Assembly (NCBI GenBank): GCA_029721435.1
Contig: CM056580.1
Span: 27,832,367 to 27,896,366, forward strand
From: Gymnothorax reevesii
Lineage: Eukaryota > Chordata > Actinopteri > Anguilliformes > Muraenidae
Direction: 5' to 3'
Length of the DNA: 64,000 nt
The translations under genes and the position numbers were made by a program. The notes under the pieces were generated by a model, which worked only from the letters and a program-made list of their open reading frames with translations, made no database searches and had not been told where the DNA came from. This document shows positions 23,716 to 35,460 of the stretch, piece after piece (within the stretch, counting starts at the first letter, position 1; each line of letters starts with the position of its first letter).

Positions 23716-25200
23716 TGATGTCCAGGAAGAGGTGCAGTATTGGCGGCGGGACAGGCAGGTGGAACCGTAGCAGGAGAAGCTCAGCAGCCGTGTATTGGAG
23801 TAAGGCTGCTGATGGATTTGATATAATGGGCAGGACAATCCAGACGAACATGAAACTCACAGCCAGTCGGTTGATCCACATGATGAACGGGTGATGGTAG
23901 TACCAGTAGCTAGCAGCAACCGGGTGAGGAACGAAAGCCTGCTGACACTCCACAAGTAATCAGTTAAAACACTCACTCACTAGTGATATGTCAGATCATT
24001 TTGATAGTATGACTAGGTCACAGTACCAGCTTTGCCATGCTAATCTTGAGAACAGGGTCTCCTTCAAAATATAGAGGAAAAATAAAAAACACCGGAGAGC
24101 AGCGGCAGCTACACGCTCCAGCGTTCATGCAAACTCAGAATTACTCAGAATTAAATCAAAATATCTCACTAATCCTCATAATATGAACATAACTCAAGAT
24201 TCACACTGTAGAATTAGTTCAGTTTTGGTGCACATATAGTGTGGGCCGGGCTGATCATGATTTGCATTATGACTTCATAATTGAAATTATGAAGTAACTA
24301 TGCAAAAATCTTGAGTAGTAGCCTTTTAACTATAGTGCTGTCATTCATGAAGATTTACAGCTAGAAAAACCCCACAAACACATATCTCAAGATTCTTACT
24401 GTCAAAACTTTTTCTTGTTCTGCATAGTCTTAAACATCAGGCTTCCAATTAACATGGAAAGGTTATACTGCCTGGAATTGGGGGAAGAAAAAAAATGTGT
24501 CAATCAATACATAATTACCAGGAAAGTTTCACGTGGGCGTGAACTGTAAGCCTTAAGCAAATAAACCGGAGCAATCATTAAAGTCTTTGCATTTCCCTGA
24601 GAGATCGTTTGAGGCTTTTAAGTGACCACTGAATTCTTTGAGGGACAAATCAACGCGTGAATCAATGGTAAGGTATCATACGTTTTTAATACTGTATCTG
24701 ATGACTATAGTTGACATTACAATGACACAGTATCAATACCATGTTGAATGGCTGCCTCAATGTTAGGTGCTGGGAATTTTAACCACTTGCTGGTCATCCA
24801 GTTTCTTGGTCGACAGCTGAAATCTGAAACTCCTGTTTAACGAGCAGCTGATTGGTTAATTGATCTCACCTGACTGCACCCAACAAGAGGACATGCTGCA
24901 GTATAAAATGGCTGGCTGGAAGAAGACTCAGGTGGTTCATCATGTTCCTTTGTGTAGTCCTGAAATGTCCTGTCTGTAAGGAGGGCACTGCCTTGGTGCA
25001 TTGTATCTATGAGGTCCCTCATGTACTGACTGAATTACTTTATGTACAGCACATGCTGCACAATAATAGTCTACATTCTGCGGTTATATGACAAATGTGT
25101 GTTTTTGAGTAGTCTGATAGATTGTGTCATATACCAAATAGTTATATACCAAAAAAAATTTAAAAATGTGACAACTATTTTGAATGCTGGACAGTCCATA
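23716..25200. other. Unassigned sequence
   Basis: No gene or repeat structure was recognised. 23,716-23,960 continues the sequence interrupted by the hAT element. Confidence 0.45.
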
Positions 25201-25264
25201 GTGATTATGTTGTGATTTACGAAATGAACCAATAGCGAAAACTAGATGAATGCAAAAAGGAGGC

Positions 25265-25715
25265 TTTATTTCTGAAGAGGGTAACCCCCCAACTGAGCTG
25301 GCAACAGTACAAAGTCCGCAATCCAAAATCAGTATCCAAAGGGCGAAATCCAGAATCTTAACAAGGGCACCAAAAACAAAATCCGTAGTTAGGCAAAAAT
25401 AGGTCGATACACAAGAATGCGGTACAATACAGGGAATAGGCAAAGCTCGGTAGTCAGGTGGTCCAGTCAGAAAGATAAATCACTAAGAATCAAGGCGTAA
25501 ACAAACGTGGCACAGGAAGCTAGGAAGAACGATCTGACAACTGGAAGTGACTAAACAGACATCATAAATACACATCCGGGCGAAACACATGACCAGGGAG
25601 AACAGGTGCACTCAATGATACAATAATCGGGAGTGACACATGAGGAGTAATCTAATTACATGAATTTGGCAAATGCCAAAACGCAGACAGGGATCACAAG
25701 ACAATCCTATGAACA
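25265..25715. repeat. LTR-like antisense repeat, copy 2
   Basis: Direct-orientation match to 19,395-19,960, with the same phrases in the same order but a shorter middle. Non-coding. Confidence 0.65.
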
Positions 25716-25859
25716 AACAACAGCTCCGGTTAAGGAGTACTAAAAGTGCATAGTCTAAAGAAAAGGGAAGTATGAGATATAAGTGGAAATTCACAGAAGC
25801 TGCAACAGAGATAGGCAAGAGGGCGGTGGTAAGAATTGGGCGATTGCTGAGAGATCTTT

Positions 25860-26930
25860 AGTCAATTAGTATGTACAGCTATGTTGTGTTCCAGGGTTCT
25901 GGCCTTTGGCCAGAACAGTATTATTCATGGTTTTAACAGTTTCATGTTCCAAGTTTCATAGTTTCATAGTTCATGTTCATGTTCATGGTCATAGTTTTAA
26001 CAGTTTCTTGTCTCAGGATTTTACATTTCATATTCATGTTCCTTGTCCATGTTTTTGTTTTCACCAGGTCTGCCATGCCACTCCACCGCTTGTCTGCGTT
26101 CCGCCCCGTGCCTTCGTTGTTGCACATTTCTGAGCTCTGGTTGGCTTTGGTATTTCCCTCTTCCTTCTGTGCTGTGCTGATTCGGGGCTGTCTAAGCTTA
26201 ATTGACAATTAACTGTTTTTAAGTTACTAACATTTACTAACACTCACTGGGTTGGTGTAATTCTTAGATAGGCACATTACTAATACTACTAATTTAGACA
26301 GGGAGTTTATTGTCATGATTCCTGCTTTGCTATTTCAAGATCTTGCTGTGCTTTTCTGTTCTGAACATTCATGCTTGCTTCCAAACTGCATACTTAATTG
26401 GTACTTAAGCTGAGCACGCTCATTCTCTTAATGAGCAGGTCATGTCATCCAATCTCTGTCCATGTCTTGATCTTGCCATGCCTCTTGTTTCTCTCTCTCC
26501 AGGTGTTACCCCTCATGTCATGATTTCCAAGCCTTTATCTGGATGCGGTGGAAGTTGGCTGGCAGACAGTGTCTCGCGTCTCTTTGCATGTGCAAATTTA
26601 GCCAAGTTCTTGTTGTCAAGTCCCCTAGCATTTCTAGTTTCAAGTCTCGTCCTAGCCTCTTGTTTTGTATATATATATTTAGTCTTGTTATTTATTTTTC
26701 TTGATCTTCTCGCCTGGAGTTTCCAGTGCCTTTTGTTTTTTGCCTTTTTGCATTTATTGTTTATAGCTCTGTGTAGCTTACCTCAGTTTGTTTTTTGCAA
26801 CCCTTTGGGCCAAGTTTTTTGTTGGCCCTCGTGCCTGTTTTGTTTTTGTTTATAAATAAATCCTCATTCCCTTTTCCCGCATCTGGTGTCACTGATTCCA
26901 TATCAAGCTATACAATCGCGAGTGCACGTT
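25860..26930 (+). repeat. LTR-like region
   Basis: A possible LTR runs from TGTCATGATTCC near 26,313 to about 26,890, with TATATATATTTAG near 26,670, a T-rich stretch, and an AATAAA signal near 26,856 followed by a short tail GCATCTGGTGTC. This layout is common in fish gypsy LTRs. The preceding part has short TTCATG repeats at 25,970-25,990. The 137-codon open frame at 26,442-26,855 follows from this T-rich composition and is not called as a gene. Confidence 0.45.
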
Positions 26931-26939
26931 AGTAAGATA

Positions 26940-27395
26940 GTAAAAATATACAATGTTAATATTGGTTAGTAATCTGGCGAAAACAACGAACTGTTAGTAT
27001 TGGTTAGTGGATAGTAAAAGAGAGAGGAAGGAAGCACACGAGATAGTGAAGGAAGTTTGAAAACCCAGAAACCAATAAATCATGCGAATGAGTGGCACGC
27101 AAAACAAGGGTCCGTGAGCAAAGATCTACACGAGACAAGACTAGGTAGACGAAGTGCAAAGTAAGGCAAGGCAGAAAAATAAACATGATCAGCAATCTAG
27201 AGAACTAAGGCAAGGACTAAGAATAAACCGGATATGAAAAATAATAAAACAGGATAATCTAAAATACCTAAACACAGTACACAATCCAAGAATGGTCAAA
27301 AGACAGGCAGTGGTCACTAAGCACATAAATCAATAAACATGGCTAAGCCAGGCTCAGAGCTTAAACATGACAGACAGATCCAAAATCCCAACAGA
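26940..27395. repeat. LTR-like antisense repeat, partial
   Basis: The right end (CAGGCAGTGGTCACTAAGC, then GGCTCAGAGCTTAAACATGA) matches 19,962-20,035. The rest has the same purine-rich style. Non-coding. Confidence 0.45.
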
Positions 27396-27659
27396 TTATC
27401 ATTGTATGTCTAAAATCGTGGCCTCCACACTTTTAAAATAATTAGCAGTTGCATATCTACATCTTTAATTTGCACAAGAAATGTAGGTAGCCTTGATTTA
27501 ATGCATAATGAATTCTAATCATTCAGCTCCAATTCAAAATGTACGATTACCTTGTAAGGCAGCTCATAACGTTGTGAACGTGTCATTGATAGTCTGAGCG
27601 CGTTTAGTCTACTGATGCAGGCTGTCCATGTTCATGGTTTTCAATCCTCATTATAACCA

Positions 27660-27679
27660 CCCCCCCCCCCCCCCCCCCC
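27660..27679. repeat. C homopolymer
   Basis: Twenty consecutive C, seen directly. Confidence 0.95.
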
Positions 27680-27906
27680 AACGACCTCTGGTTTAGTCCA
27701 GCTCCATTGGCCTTTTTGTTTCTGACAGCACTCCTAGAATAGGATGGAGATTGGCCTCATCCCGTGCAGTGCTTTCAGTTTCATCAGACTGCTCCATCAT
27801 GACACCTACATTACTGCCTCAGCAAACACATTATCATTATCATTTTATGCCATCTTATTAAGGTATTGCTCACAAAAATGGTAATTTGTACTGAGGACTG
27901 GCAGGA

Positions 27907-28020
27907 TAAAGATATTTTCTGCACTAAAAGGAAGATTGCATTCTTTCCCTTGAATGCATACAAAGTAAAGATATGTTCTACAATAAAAGAAGGATCTCAT
28001 GCACCCCCTTAATTGCATGC
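27907..28020. repeat. Imperfect tandem duplication, unit about 57 bp
   Basis: TAAAGATATTTTCTGCACTA with its following 35 bases is repeated as TAAAGATATGTTCTACAATA with the same order of motifs, each unit ending in GAATGCATAC or AATTGCATGC. Confidence 0.7.
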
Positions 28021-28716
28021 AGCATTAGTCAGCCTTCAGCCTTGGCAGTAAGGATCATTAGGAAGGTATATGTTTAACTATTTCAGCAGACAGTCACATG
28101 CCTTGGTAGATTCCAGCAATGGGCTGTCTTCTCCCCAGCCTGAACAAAAGCCTGAAAAAAATTGGCGGGGGGGGAGGGAGGTTGTTAAGAAGGTTAACAA
28201 CAACAGATACAACCATGCGTCACCACTTTGGGGGGGGTCTCATCAACAACACGATAACAAAGAACTCCTTTTTTGCATATCTTTCCTCAAGGAAGGGAAA
28301 AGGGACATTGAAAAAATTTCATTGGAACCTGTTCAGGCATTTTCCATAAGAGCAGCAATTTGGGAAGAATTTAGGAAAAGACAAATTACTGCCATGAATT
28401 ATTATACAACTTAAAGCTTTCTGCTACCCATAATGAACTCATTTGAAAACTACAACATGATCTTAAAGTAAAAATTTTCACCCCTGCTTTCATTTAGCCT
28501 TTTCTCACCAATTTGACTAACAATAAAGTGTATGTGTCACATAGTGACTAAACATAACCCCTTTTCTTCTCAAAACAATTATCCTATTTTAAGAGTGACA
28601 GAAAATATAGAATAATACAAGTGATGGTCAATATGAAGCTTTTCTACTCTCCTGTAGCACACAATCATTCATTTCACCTTTGTACTAAAGGGCCAATACT
28701 CTGCACAGTCCATGTA

Positions 28717-30194
28717 CAAGTGCTGGTCAACGAATTAGAATAATTTGAAATAGCGCAATCGTTAAATTTTCTTGATGCATTTTTTGTGCAGAAAGCAAAT
28801 CTGGTGGTCACTGCGCCTGTCCTACTTGTTAGAGTATTCACAGAACTCGCTACCTGTAAAAAATTTGCTCAGCTGAGCTTTCCAAAAGGCCCATTTAGGC
28901 CATTTAACTGTGACAATGTTGTTTTATTGAATTAGAATAATTGAGAAACCGTTTCACTGAATTAGAATAATTTTTATTATAATTAGAATCATCACTTTCT
29001 CAGCATTTTGTGGCTGCCCCCTTGGCTTGTATGACTGCCTGAAGTCTCTGCGGCATCGATTTGACCAGCTTGTCACAAGTTTCCGCACTCACAGCTTCCC
29101 AGGCAGAGGTGATGTTCTGCTTCAGTTGGTCCAGCGTAGTTGGCTTTCTGTCGCAAATTTTCCGCTTGACGATGGCCCAAAGGTTTTTAATAACATTGAG
29201 GTCAGGCGAGTTGGCCGGCCATGCCAAAACTTCAAGCTGTTTTTCGGCGAACCAATCTTTGGTCGACTTTGGCGCATGAGCTGGTGCAAGATCCTGTTGA
29301 AATATGAGGTCTTCTTCGCCAAACTGTCTCTCAACAGTCGGGATCAGGAACGTTTCCAGAACATCTTAGTATACGGCAGCCTTGACAGTCTTCTTGAGGA
29401 AGTAGAGTTTCCCTACACCCCGAGCGGACATGCATTCCCAGACCATAACGCTCTGGGGAGACTTGACGCATCTTTTTACGCACTCGTAATTGTAGGTCTG
29501 CCACCACAACGCTAGACACGAGGACCTTGGTCACCGAAGGAGATGCAAAAGTGCGATTCGTCACTGAAGACCACTTTTTGCCAGTCTTCAGTAGTCCATT
29601 CGCCGTGTTCTTTGGCCCACTTCAGCCGTTTCTCCATTTGTTTCTTGTTCAGCATTGGTTTTACTACTGGAACACGAGATTTGACGCCAAGTTCGCGCAG
29701 ACGACGGTAAGTGGTTGATCTCGAGACGTTAGTGCTGGTCTGCTCGTTCCACAAGTTGTTGAGCTCAGAAGTGGACTTGAACCGGTTGCTGACTGCGATC
29801 TTTCTCAGCTGCTTGTTGTCACGAGCAGAAGTTTTTCGGATGCCGGAACAGTTGGTGCGCTTGCTGCAGTCTTTCTTTAGAGCTTTGCAGATGGAAGACT
29901 GGTTGATGCCGAGCTGCTCAGCAATTTTAGTTTGGGTCAAGCCTTGTTAGCGAAGGGCTTGAATTTGAGCCACTATTCCCGTTGAGAGGTCGCGCTGCTT
30001 TCCCATGATTGATTTTACAACTTAGAAATTCTACTCAACCCTGACTTTATACTGCACAGTGTACACTCTTCACAGAAAATAAAAATTCAAGCCCTTATTC
30101 TAATTCAATGAAATGACTTATGAATTAACGATTCATAACAAAAATTTAACGATTGCGCTATTTCAAATTATTCTAATTCGTTGACCAGCACTTG
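28717..30194 (-). mobile_element. Full-length Tc1/mariner element (family F)
   Basis: Terminal inverted repeats of 55 bp, beginning CAAGTGCTGGTCAACGAATT, are perfect between 28,717-28,771 and 30,140-30,194. TA dinucleotides flank both ends (28,715-28,716; 30,195-30,196), the target duplication of Tc1/mariner. Length 1478 bp. A GAATTAGAATAATT motif recurs several times near 28,930-28,990. The single gene is on the minus strand and is broken. The perfect arms suggest a fairly recent insertion, possibly mobilised by transposase from another copy. Confidence 0.92.
29000..30006 (-). pseudogene. Tc1-like transposase, broken (family F)
   Basis: The natural start is ATG at 30,006-30,004 (MGKQRDLSTG). 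A helix-turn-helix follows (TKIAEQLGINQSSICKALKK), then the first catalytic motif VVFSDESHF, the second QQDLAPAH near 29,285, and the end SPDLNVIKNLW near 29,190. A length of about 335 codons fits the family. Lesions: TAA at codon 20 (29,947-29,949), TAG at 29,512-29,514 with a frameshift close by, and TAA at 29,366-29,368. The third catalytic residue, Glu in DD34E enzymes, is a Lys codon at 29,186-29,188. Helix-turn-helix and catalytic regions are otherwise well kept, so the damage looks recent. Confidence 0.9.
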
Positions 30195-30453
30195 TACTAC
30201 CACAACCCCTGGCTAAAATTATGGAATTACCACACTAAGCACTGCACTGACCAGCTTTTTCACTTCATAGCCAATTGACAAATCACAGATATGACACAAA
30301 ACAATTTTTGTTGATTATCTGAACATTTAGGCTTCATTAAACACACTTCAAACCAATTAGATTTAATTATTTTAATTAATGGCATATTTTTTCATTAGAA
30401 GAGTAAAAATTCTGGAACCCCCTCATAATTTGGATTTTTTCAAAGATATATCA

Positions 30454-30714
30454 GTAACACTTTACTTGAAAGTATCGTCACAAGTGTCACATGACACTGT
30501 CATAACTGTTTCATGACACTGTCATGAATGTGTCATAAACATTATGTCAAGTGTCATTTGGTTTGTTTAATTAGAAGTTGGCATTATTTGGGTTGTCTTG
30601 ATTCATAAACGTTTATGACATTGACATAATGTTTATGACACGTTCATGACTGTCATATAACAGTTATGACAGAGTCATGTCACTCTTATGACGATACCTT
30701 CAAGTAAAGTGTAA
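30454..30714. mobile_element. MITE with inverted GTGTCAT-rich arms
   Basis: The ends ACACTTTACTTGAAAGTATC and its inverse GATACCTTCAAGTAAAGTGT form terminal repeats. The whole element is filled with ATGACA/TGTCAT phrases so it folds on itself. ATATCAG directly precedes the left end and recurs just after the right end (30,720-30,726), a likely 7-8 bp target duplication. Non-coding. Confidence 0.7.
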
Positions 30715-31041
30715 CTGAAATATCAGCAAATTTGCAGTCTACAGTAAAAAGAGAGTGCTGGCTGACCTTAACAAGGTTCTGGACTTGGTTAATTGAGAGG
30801 AAGCATTGCACCAACACGAGAGTTGGAAATTGAAGCAACGGAATGGATTATAAAACTGCTCCAAGCAGGGAATTCAACACAGAAAGTGGCAAAGATGTAG
30901 ATTGCTCTAAGTTAACTGCTTCTAAAATTTGGTGCAAGTACAAACAAAATGGGAAGGTTATCAAAGGAAAACATACGGATGGACCGAGGAAGACATCAAA
31001 GCGGTTGGGCAGAAAACTCAAAGCAATATGCCTTGAAAATA

Positions 31042-32225
31042 CAACACCATTCCCAAAAAAGTTGGCATGTTATGTAAAATGTCAGTGAAAACAGAATGCA
31101 ATAATTTGCGAATCTCATAAACCCACACTTCATTCACAATGAAACATAGACAAGGTATCAGATGTTGAAAGTGAGACATTTTAACATTTCATGGAAAATA
31201 TTGGCTCATTTTGAATTTGATGGCAGCAACACATCTTCAAAAAGTTGGGACAGGGCCATGTTTACCATTGTGTAGCATCCCTTCTTTCAGCAACCCCATT
31301 CCATCAGAGATGCAGGCTTTTGAACTGTGCACTGGTAAGCCGGATGGTCCCTCTCCCCTTTAGTCCTGATAGCACAGCGTCCGGGGTTTTCAAAAAGAAT
31401 TTTAAATTTTGAATCTGACCATAATACAGTTTTACATTTTTCCCCCGTCCATTTTAAATGAGCTTTGGCCCAGAGGAGATGTGGGCGTTTCTGGGCCATG
31501 TCCACATATGGCTTCTTCTTTGCATGATACAGCTTTAACTTAGATTTGTGGATTGCACGGCAAACTGTGTTCACGGACAGTAATTTCTGGAAGTTTTCCC
31601 GAGCCCATGCAATGACTTCAAGTGCAGAATCATGCCTGTTTTTAATGCAGTCCCGCTTGAGGGTTCGAAGATCACAAGCATCCAATACTGACCTTCAGCC
31701 TTGTCCCTTGCATACAGAGATTTCTCCGAATTCTCTGAATTTTTAAATGATATAATGTACTGTAGATCGTGGGATATTCAAAGTCTTCACAATTTTACAT
31801 TAAGGTACATTTTTCTGAAATAGTTTCATAATTTTTAGATGCAGTTTTTTTTACATATTGGCGTAACTCTGCTCATCTTTACTTCTGAGAGATTCTGCCT
31901 CTCTAAAATGTTCTTTTTATACCCAGTCATTTCACTAACCTGTTGCCAATTAGTTGCAAAACGCTCCTCGAGCTGTCTTTTTATTAGTTCCACTTACTTT
32001 TCCTTTTCTTGCCCCTCTCCAAACCTTTTTGAGATGTGTTGCTGCCATAAAATTCAAAATCAGCCGATATTTTTCATGAAATGTTAAATGTCTCACTTTC
32101 AACATCTAATACGTTTTCCATGTTTTTTTGTAAATAAAATGTGGGTTTATGAGATTTGCAAATCATTGCATTCTGCTTTTATTTACATTTTACACAACAT
32201 CCCAACTCTTTTGGAATATGGGTTG
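31042..32225 (-). mobile_element. Tc1/mariner element, long-TIR family, internally deleted (copy D)
   Basis: Inverted arms of about 210 bp (31,042-31,255 and 32,035-32,225) share AACATTTCATG and GAGACATTT, and contain TTTGATGGCAGCAACACATC-like sequence. Flanking TA at 31,040-31,041 and 32,226-32,227 is the target duplication. The catalytic second half of the transposase gene is deleted. It is the most complete example here of the family that also includes copies A, B and C. Confidence 0.88.
31287..31745 (-). pseudogene. Tc1-like transposase N-terminal part (copy D)
   Basis: Minus-strand frame with RTLKRDCIKNRHDSALEVIA (second helix-turn-helix region), then HAKKKPYVDMAQKRPHLLWA and the first catalytic aspartate in TVLWSDSKF, ending at QKPASLMEWGC. 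Everything after that, including the second Asp and final acidic residue, is missing because of an internal deletion next to the left arm. It cannot encode active transposase. Confidence 0.85.
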
Positions 32226-33284
32226 TAGAATATACACAACAACAAAAAATGAAAAACAAATATGCAGAAAGAGGAGTAAATGTTTGTGACAGAACTGTAA
32301 GAAATCAGAAGGAAGAAATGGGATTTACAAACAGAAAAGCAAAATGAAAACTGGCACAAAAATCTACACTAAAGAAAGCAAGGTTACAGTGGGCAAAAGA
32401 CAAGAAATTATGGAGCGTGAATAATTGGATTAAAGTGATATTCAGAGATGAATTACGAATCTGCTTTGGCCATGGCAATGATGTAGGAACTGTTCTCTGG
32501 CATGGTTCCAATGAAGCATATTAAGATGACTCCTAGAAAACAAATTTTCCTGTTCATTTATGATATTGGGGTTGCATCTCAGGTAAATGACCCGCAGAAA
32601 AGACAATCATTACCTCTACGGTCAATGTGCAGGTTTACTTTGAAATTTTTGATTCCAATCCATTTTAATCATCTTATAATCATCTTCTTCCATCAATGAA
32701 CAATTGCTTTGGTGATGAAATTATTTTTCAAGTGAAAATGTACCATGCCAGCATTGTCACTGAGCAAAGAGTGAAAAAGTATTTCTTCAAGAAAGTCATA
32801 TCAACTCAATGACTTGGCTGGCAAAGAGTTTGGATCTCAATTCAATTGAAAATTTATGGGAGAAATTGAAATGGTCCATTACAAGGCAACAACTGATCAG
32901 TCAACTGCTGTTTGAGAAAATTGGAAACAGCTTGATCTACAATATTGTTTACCATTGGTGAAATTCGTGCCTCACAGAGTTCAGGCCGTGATGAAAGCTT
33001 AAGAAAGAGCATTTAAGTTCTAATTCAGATTTTTTGTTGATTCCATTTTTTTTTCTCAAAAGAGAGTAATTCTATATATTATTCCTCTGCTTGATAATTT
33101 AAAAAATATGCCATGAATTAAAACAATTTGTTTGAGGTGTGTTTCATTAAGTCTGAATGTTAAGTCATTGAACAACAATTGTCTGGTGTCATATCTGAAG
33201 TTTGTTTATTTGCTATGAAGTAAAAAAGCTGGATGAACATCTGCTATGTGCAGTGATTCCATCATTTTTGCTCGGGGTAATATT

Positions 33285-34990
33285 AAAAAAAAAAAGGTTG
33301 CTATTTCCTGTTAATATTTCCCTTGATGCAGTGAAAGCACACTGCATGTATGTGCGCGCTTGCGTGTGTGCATGTGTGCATGTGTGTGTTATTAGATAGC
33401 GGTGACTCAGACCCTTCTGGGAGTGACGGCTGTCTTTATTGCTGTTCTCTCACACGGGGAAACATGATGAAATGATTGACTCCTTTAGCTCTTTGCACTT
33501 CAAATGAAAGCAGTCCAGTGATGCTCCCTAAAAGAAAGTCATTAGATTTTATAATTACTCCAGCAACACCTCCACCGGGCTGGCACCCCTCTCTGGCTCT
33601 TTTTGAATAGAGGCGCAGCTCTCGCATCAGCTCTTATGCATTATACATTAAACCCATATGGTGCTCTGTTAAGTGGGGGGCAGGGTGGGGGGTCTCCCAT
33701 GGGGAGGGGGAAGGGAAGGTGGAGGAGACGAATGATTTCCCTTCATGTGCTTTTCACAGCTGGAGAAATGACAAGAGATGGCAAAGCCAGGCAGGCACCC
33801 TCCAGTTTATTCAGGAAGACTCTCTCTGTCCCTCAAATGTGGAAGGGGCTTTGACACAATGAGTGAGGTTTCAACCTTGTCAGACAGCTCTTCAGGAGCA
33901 ACAGAAGATGTCTGATATGCGGTACTGTTTGTCAGTGGCTGATTTGCACCTTTGTAGAAAGAATTTAAGATCATGTCTGTTTTTGGATTTGCATTTATTC
34001 ACACATAATAAATTGCCTGGGAGATGGGCCTCTAATTCAGAGGGTGGAGGTTGGATTCGCAGGAGGGGTTCTATATTTGTGAATATCCTGAGCAAGTCCC
34101 TTGACCTTAATTTCTGGAGTGAAAATTTATTGTCTGCTGAAATCGGTTCTTTTCCAAGTGCCCCAGAGAAGAGTTTCTACTATGAATCAGAATGTGTGTT
34201 CAATGCAATCAAATAGATAGTTCTTTGTTGATTCTGGCCCTTGGAAAGCTTATTATGTCGCCGCAGGAGAAATGCAATATTCTTTGCACACAGGCAAGGA
34301 CAAAGTAATGGTTGTGTGTTTTGGATTTTCAGTTCCTCAATAATATTTCCTAATAAGAGCAGACTTCTAAACTGAAATCAGATCATACTAGGGCTGCCCA
34401 ACAGGCTTTACCTTCCTGTTTATTTTCACTCTGGTCCTTACAGAACTTTCCTCAGTCAACCGGCAAAGTTCTTGTTAAGCTGCTTATTATCAGTAACAGA
34501 CACACCAAGTCAGAAAATAAAAGCTTACTAGACAGTGCGTCTCTGGAAACAAGTTTAGTCAGTCCTAATACACATATTTATAGTCTGAGAAATATATTTC
34601 CAGAAACTACAGCAGAGTTTGTTGTCCTCTTTTCTCTAAAATCAGTGTTTTAGTTCATCATCAGGCATTTTTCAGATTCTTTCCTCTGAAGTGTATGTGG
34701 CGTGTCATTAATCGGAGTCTTTGTCTCCGCACCTGCACAGCTGCGAAACCTGGCAGAGTAACCATGGAACAGAAACCCAGGGGGATTGACTGTAACCGAA
34801 GGATGGGGGGAGGGGTGGGTTGCTTACCTCTGCTGTTGAGTGGCACTACTGCGGACCTTCAGCACAGGCCAGAGGGCAGCCTGCCAGCCCCAACCCCTCC
34901 CCCACCAAAAAGCTTTTTACCATCGCTGGGGGGAATGAACAGACAGTCTAAGAGTGTGCCTGAATACCTATACATGTTAACGATACACAA
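33285..34990. other. Unique-looking sequence, possible conserved non-coding DNA
   Basis: No transposon or coding frame was recognised. The stretch 33,395-33,680 has balanced composition and homeodomain-like ATTA/TAAT and TATGCATTATAC-type motifs. Regulatory function is inference only. A GC-rich, G-tract stretch follows at 33,670-33,730. Confidence 0.35.
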
Positions 34991-34993
34991 GGC

Positions 34994-35460
34994 CAGTGGT
35001 TCTCAACCTCGGTCCTGGCGCCCCACTGTGTATGCTGGTTTTTGTTCCAACCACAATTGCAATCTTAGGATTTTAATAAGCTGTTGATTTGTCTTAACTA
35101 GGTGCATTTATGTTTAGAGCCATTATTTATCCTCTTAAGCCACATTTGACAAATCTATTCATGCCACGAGGATTAAAAATATCGTTTCCACATTGTGATA
35201 TCTTTGAAACTAGCATAAATAACTGCAGAGGGAAACTATTTCACTGAACATTTAATCACCATAAACAATTAATAGGTTTCCCGTTGGTGAAACTGTTGAC
35301 ACATGGTTGGAAAAACAATTTATTTGGCAAACAAGAGTCACGCCTGTTTTGTTTTATTTTTATTTTATAATGTTTGACAGAACTCAAAACACCTATGTTC
35401 AGCAACCTAATTTTGTGAAGGTGGCAAAGTTTTGAGGACCAGGAGCGATTGAATGGGGGA
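34994..35460. mobile_element. Degenerate hAT-like MITE
   Basis: The left end reads CCAGTGGTTCTCAACCTCGG followed by GTCCTGG and TGTGTATGCTGGTTTTTGTT, a common hAT-type end. The right part near 35,430 has inverted similarity (GGACCAGGAGCG). No 8-bp duplication could be confirmed and the right end is approximate. Confidence 0.45.

Larger units (their letters stand above)
27396..28714. other. Unassigned, largely unique sequence
   Basis: No gene was recognised. It contains a 20-base C run (27,660-27,679) and an imperfect tandem duplication (27,907-28,020). Overlapping open frames at 28,070-28,414 have no recognisable domain. Confidence 0.45.
30790..33003 (+). pseudogene. Tc1-like transposase, split and decayed (family E)
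   Basis: Before the insertion: a remnant around 30,790-31,040 includes VDCSKLTASKIWCKYKQNGK and KGKHTDGPRKTSKR, the paired-like DNA-binding part. After it, 32,228-33,003 includes GVNVCDRTVRNQKEEMGFT, a catalytic region around 32,440 (IFRDELRI, where Asp-Glu of the first motif is preserved as RDE), and the end region near 32,830-32,870 (SLDLNSIENLWEKLK). Many stops and frame changes. It is the oldest layer of this nested stack, judged by its decay and by containing the other insertions. Confidence 0.75.
30200..33281 (+). mobile_element. Tc1/mariner element with two nested insertions (family E)
   Basis: The left end reads CACAACCCCTGGCTAAAATT from 30,201. The right end near 33,250-33,281 (GATTCCATCATTTTTGCTCG) is its decayed inverse. 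Arms include the shared stretch about AATTAAAACAATTTG and GTGTCATATCTG. The plus-strand transposase is split by a MITE (30,454-30,714) and by a second Tc1-like element (31,042-32,225). Without them the element is about 1.6 kb, the usual size. It starts only a few bases from the end of the neighbouring element F. Confidence 0.8.

Noticed and set aside
26442..26855. 137-codon hydrophobic open frame
   Set aside because: It lies in a T-rich LTR-like region with a TATA-like motif and AATAAA; the hydrophobicity follows from composition.
29027..29515. 162-codon plus-strand open frame
   Set aside because: It is antisense to the Tc1-like transposase of element F.
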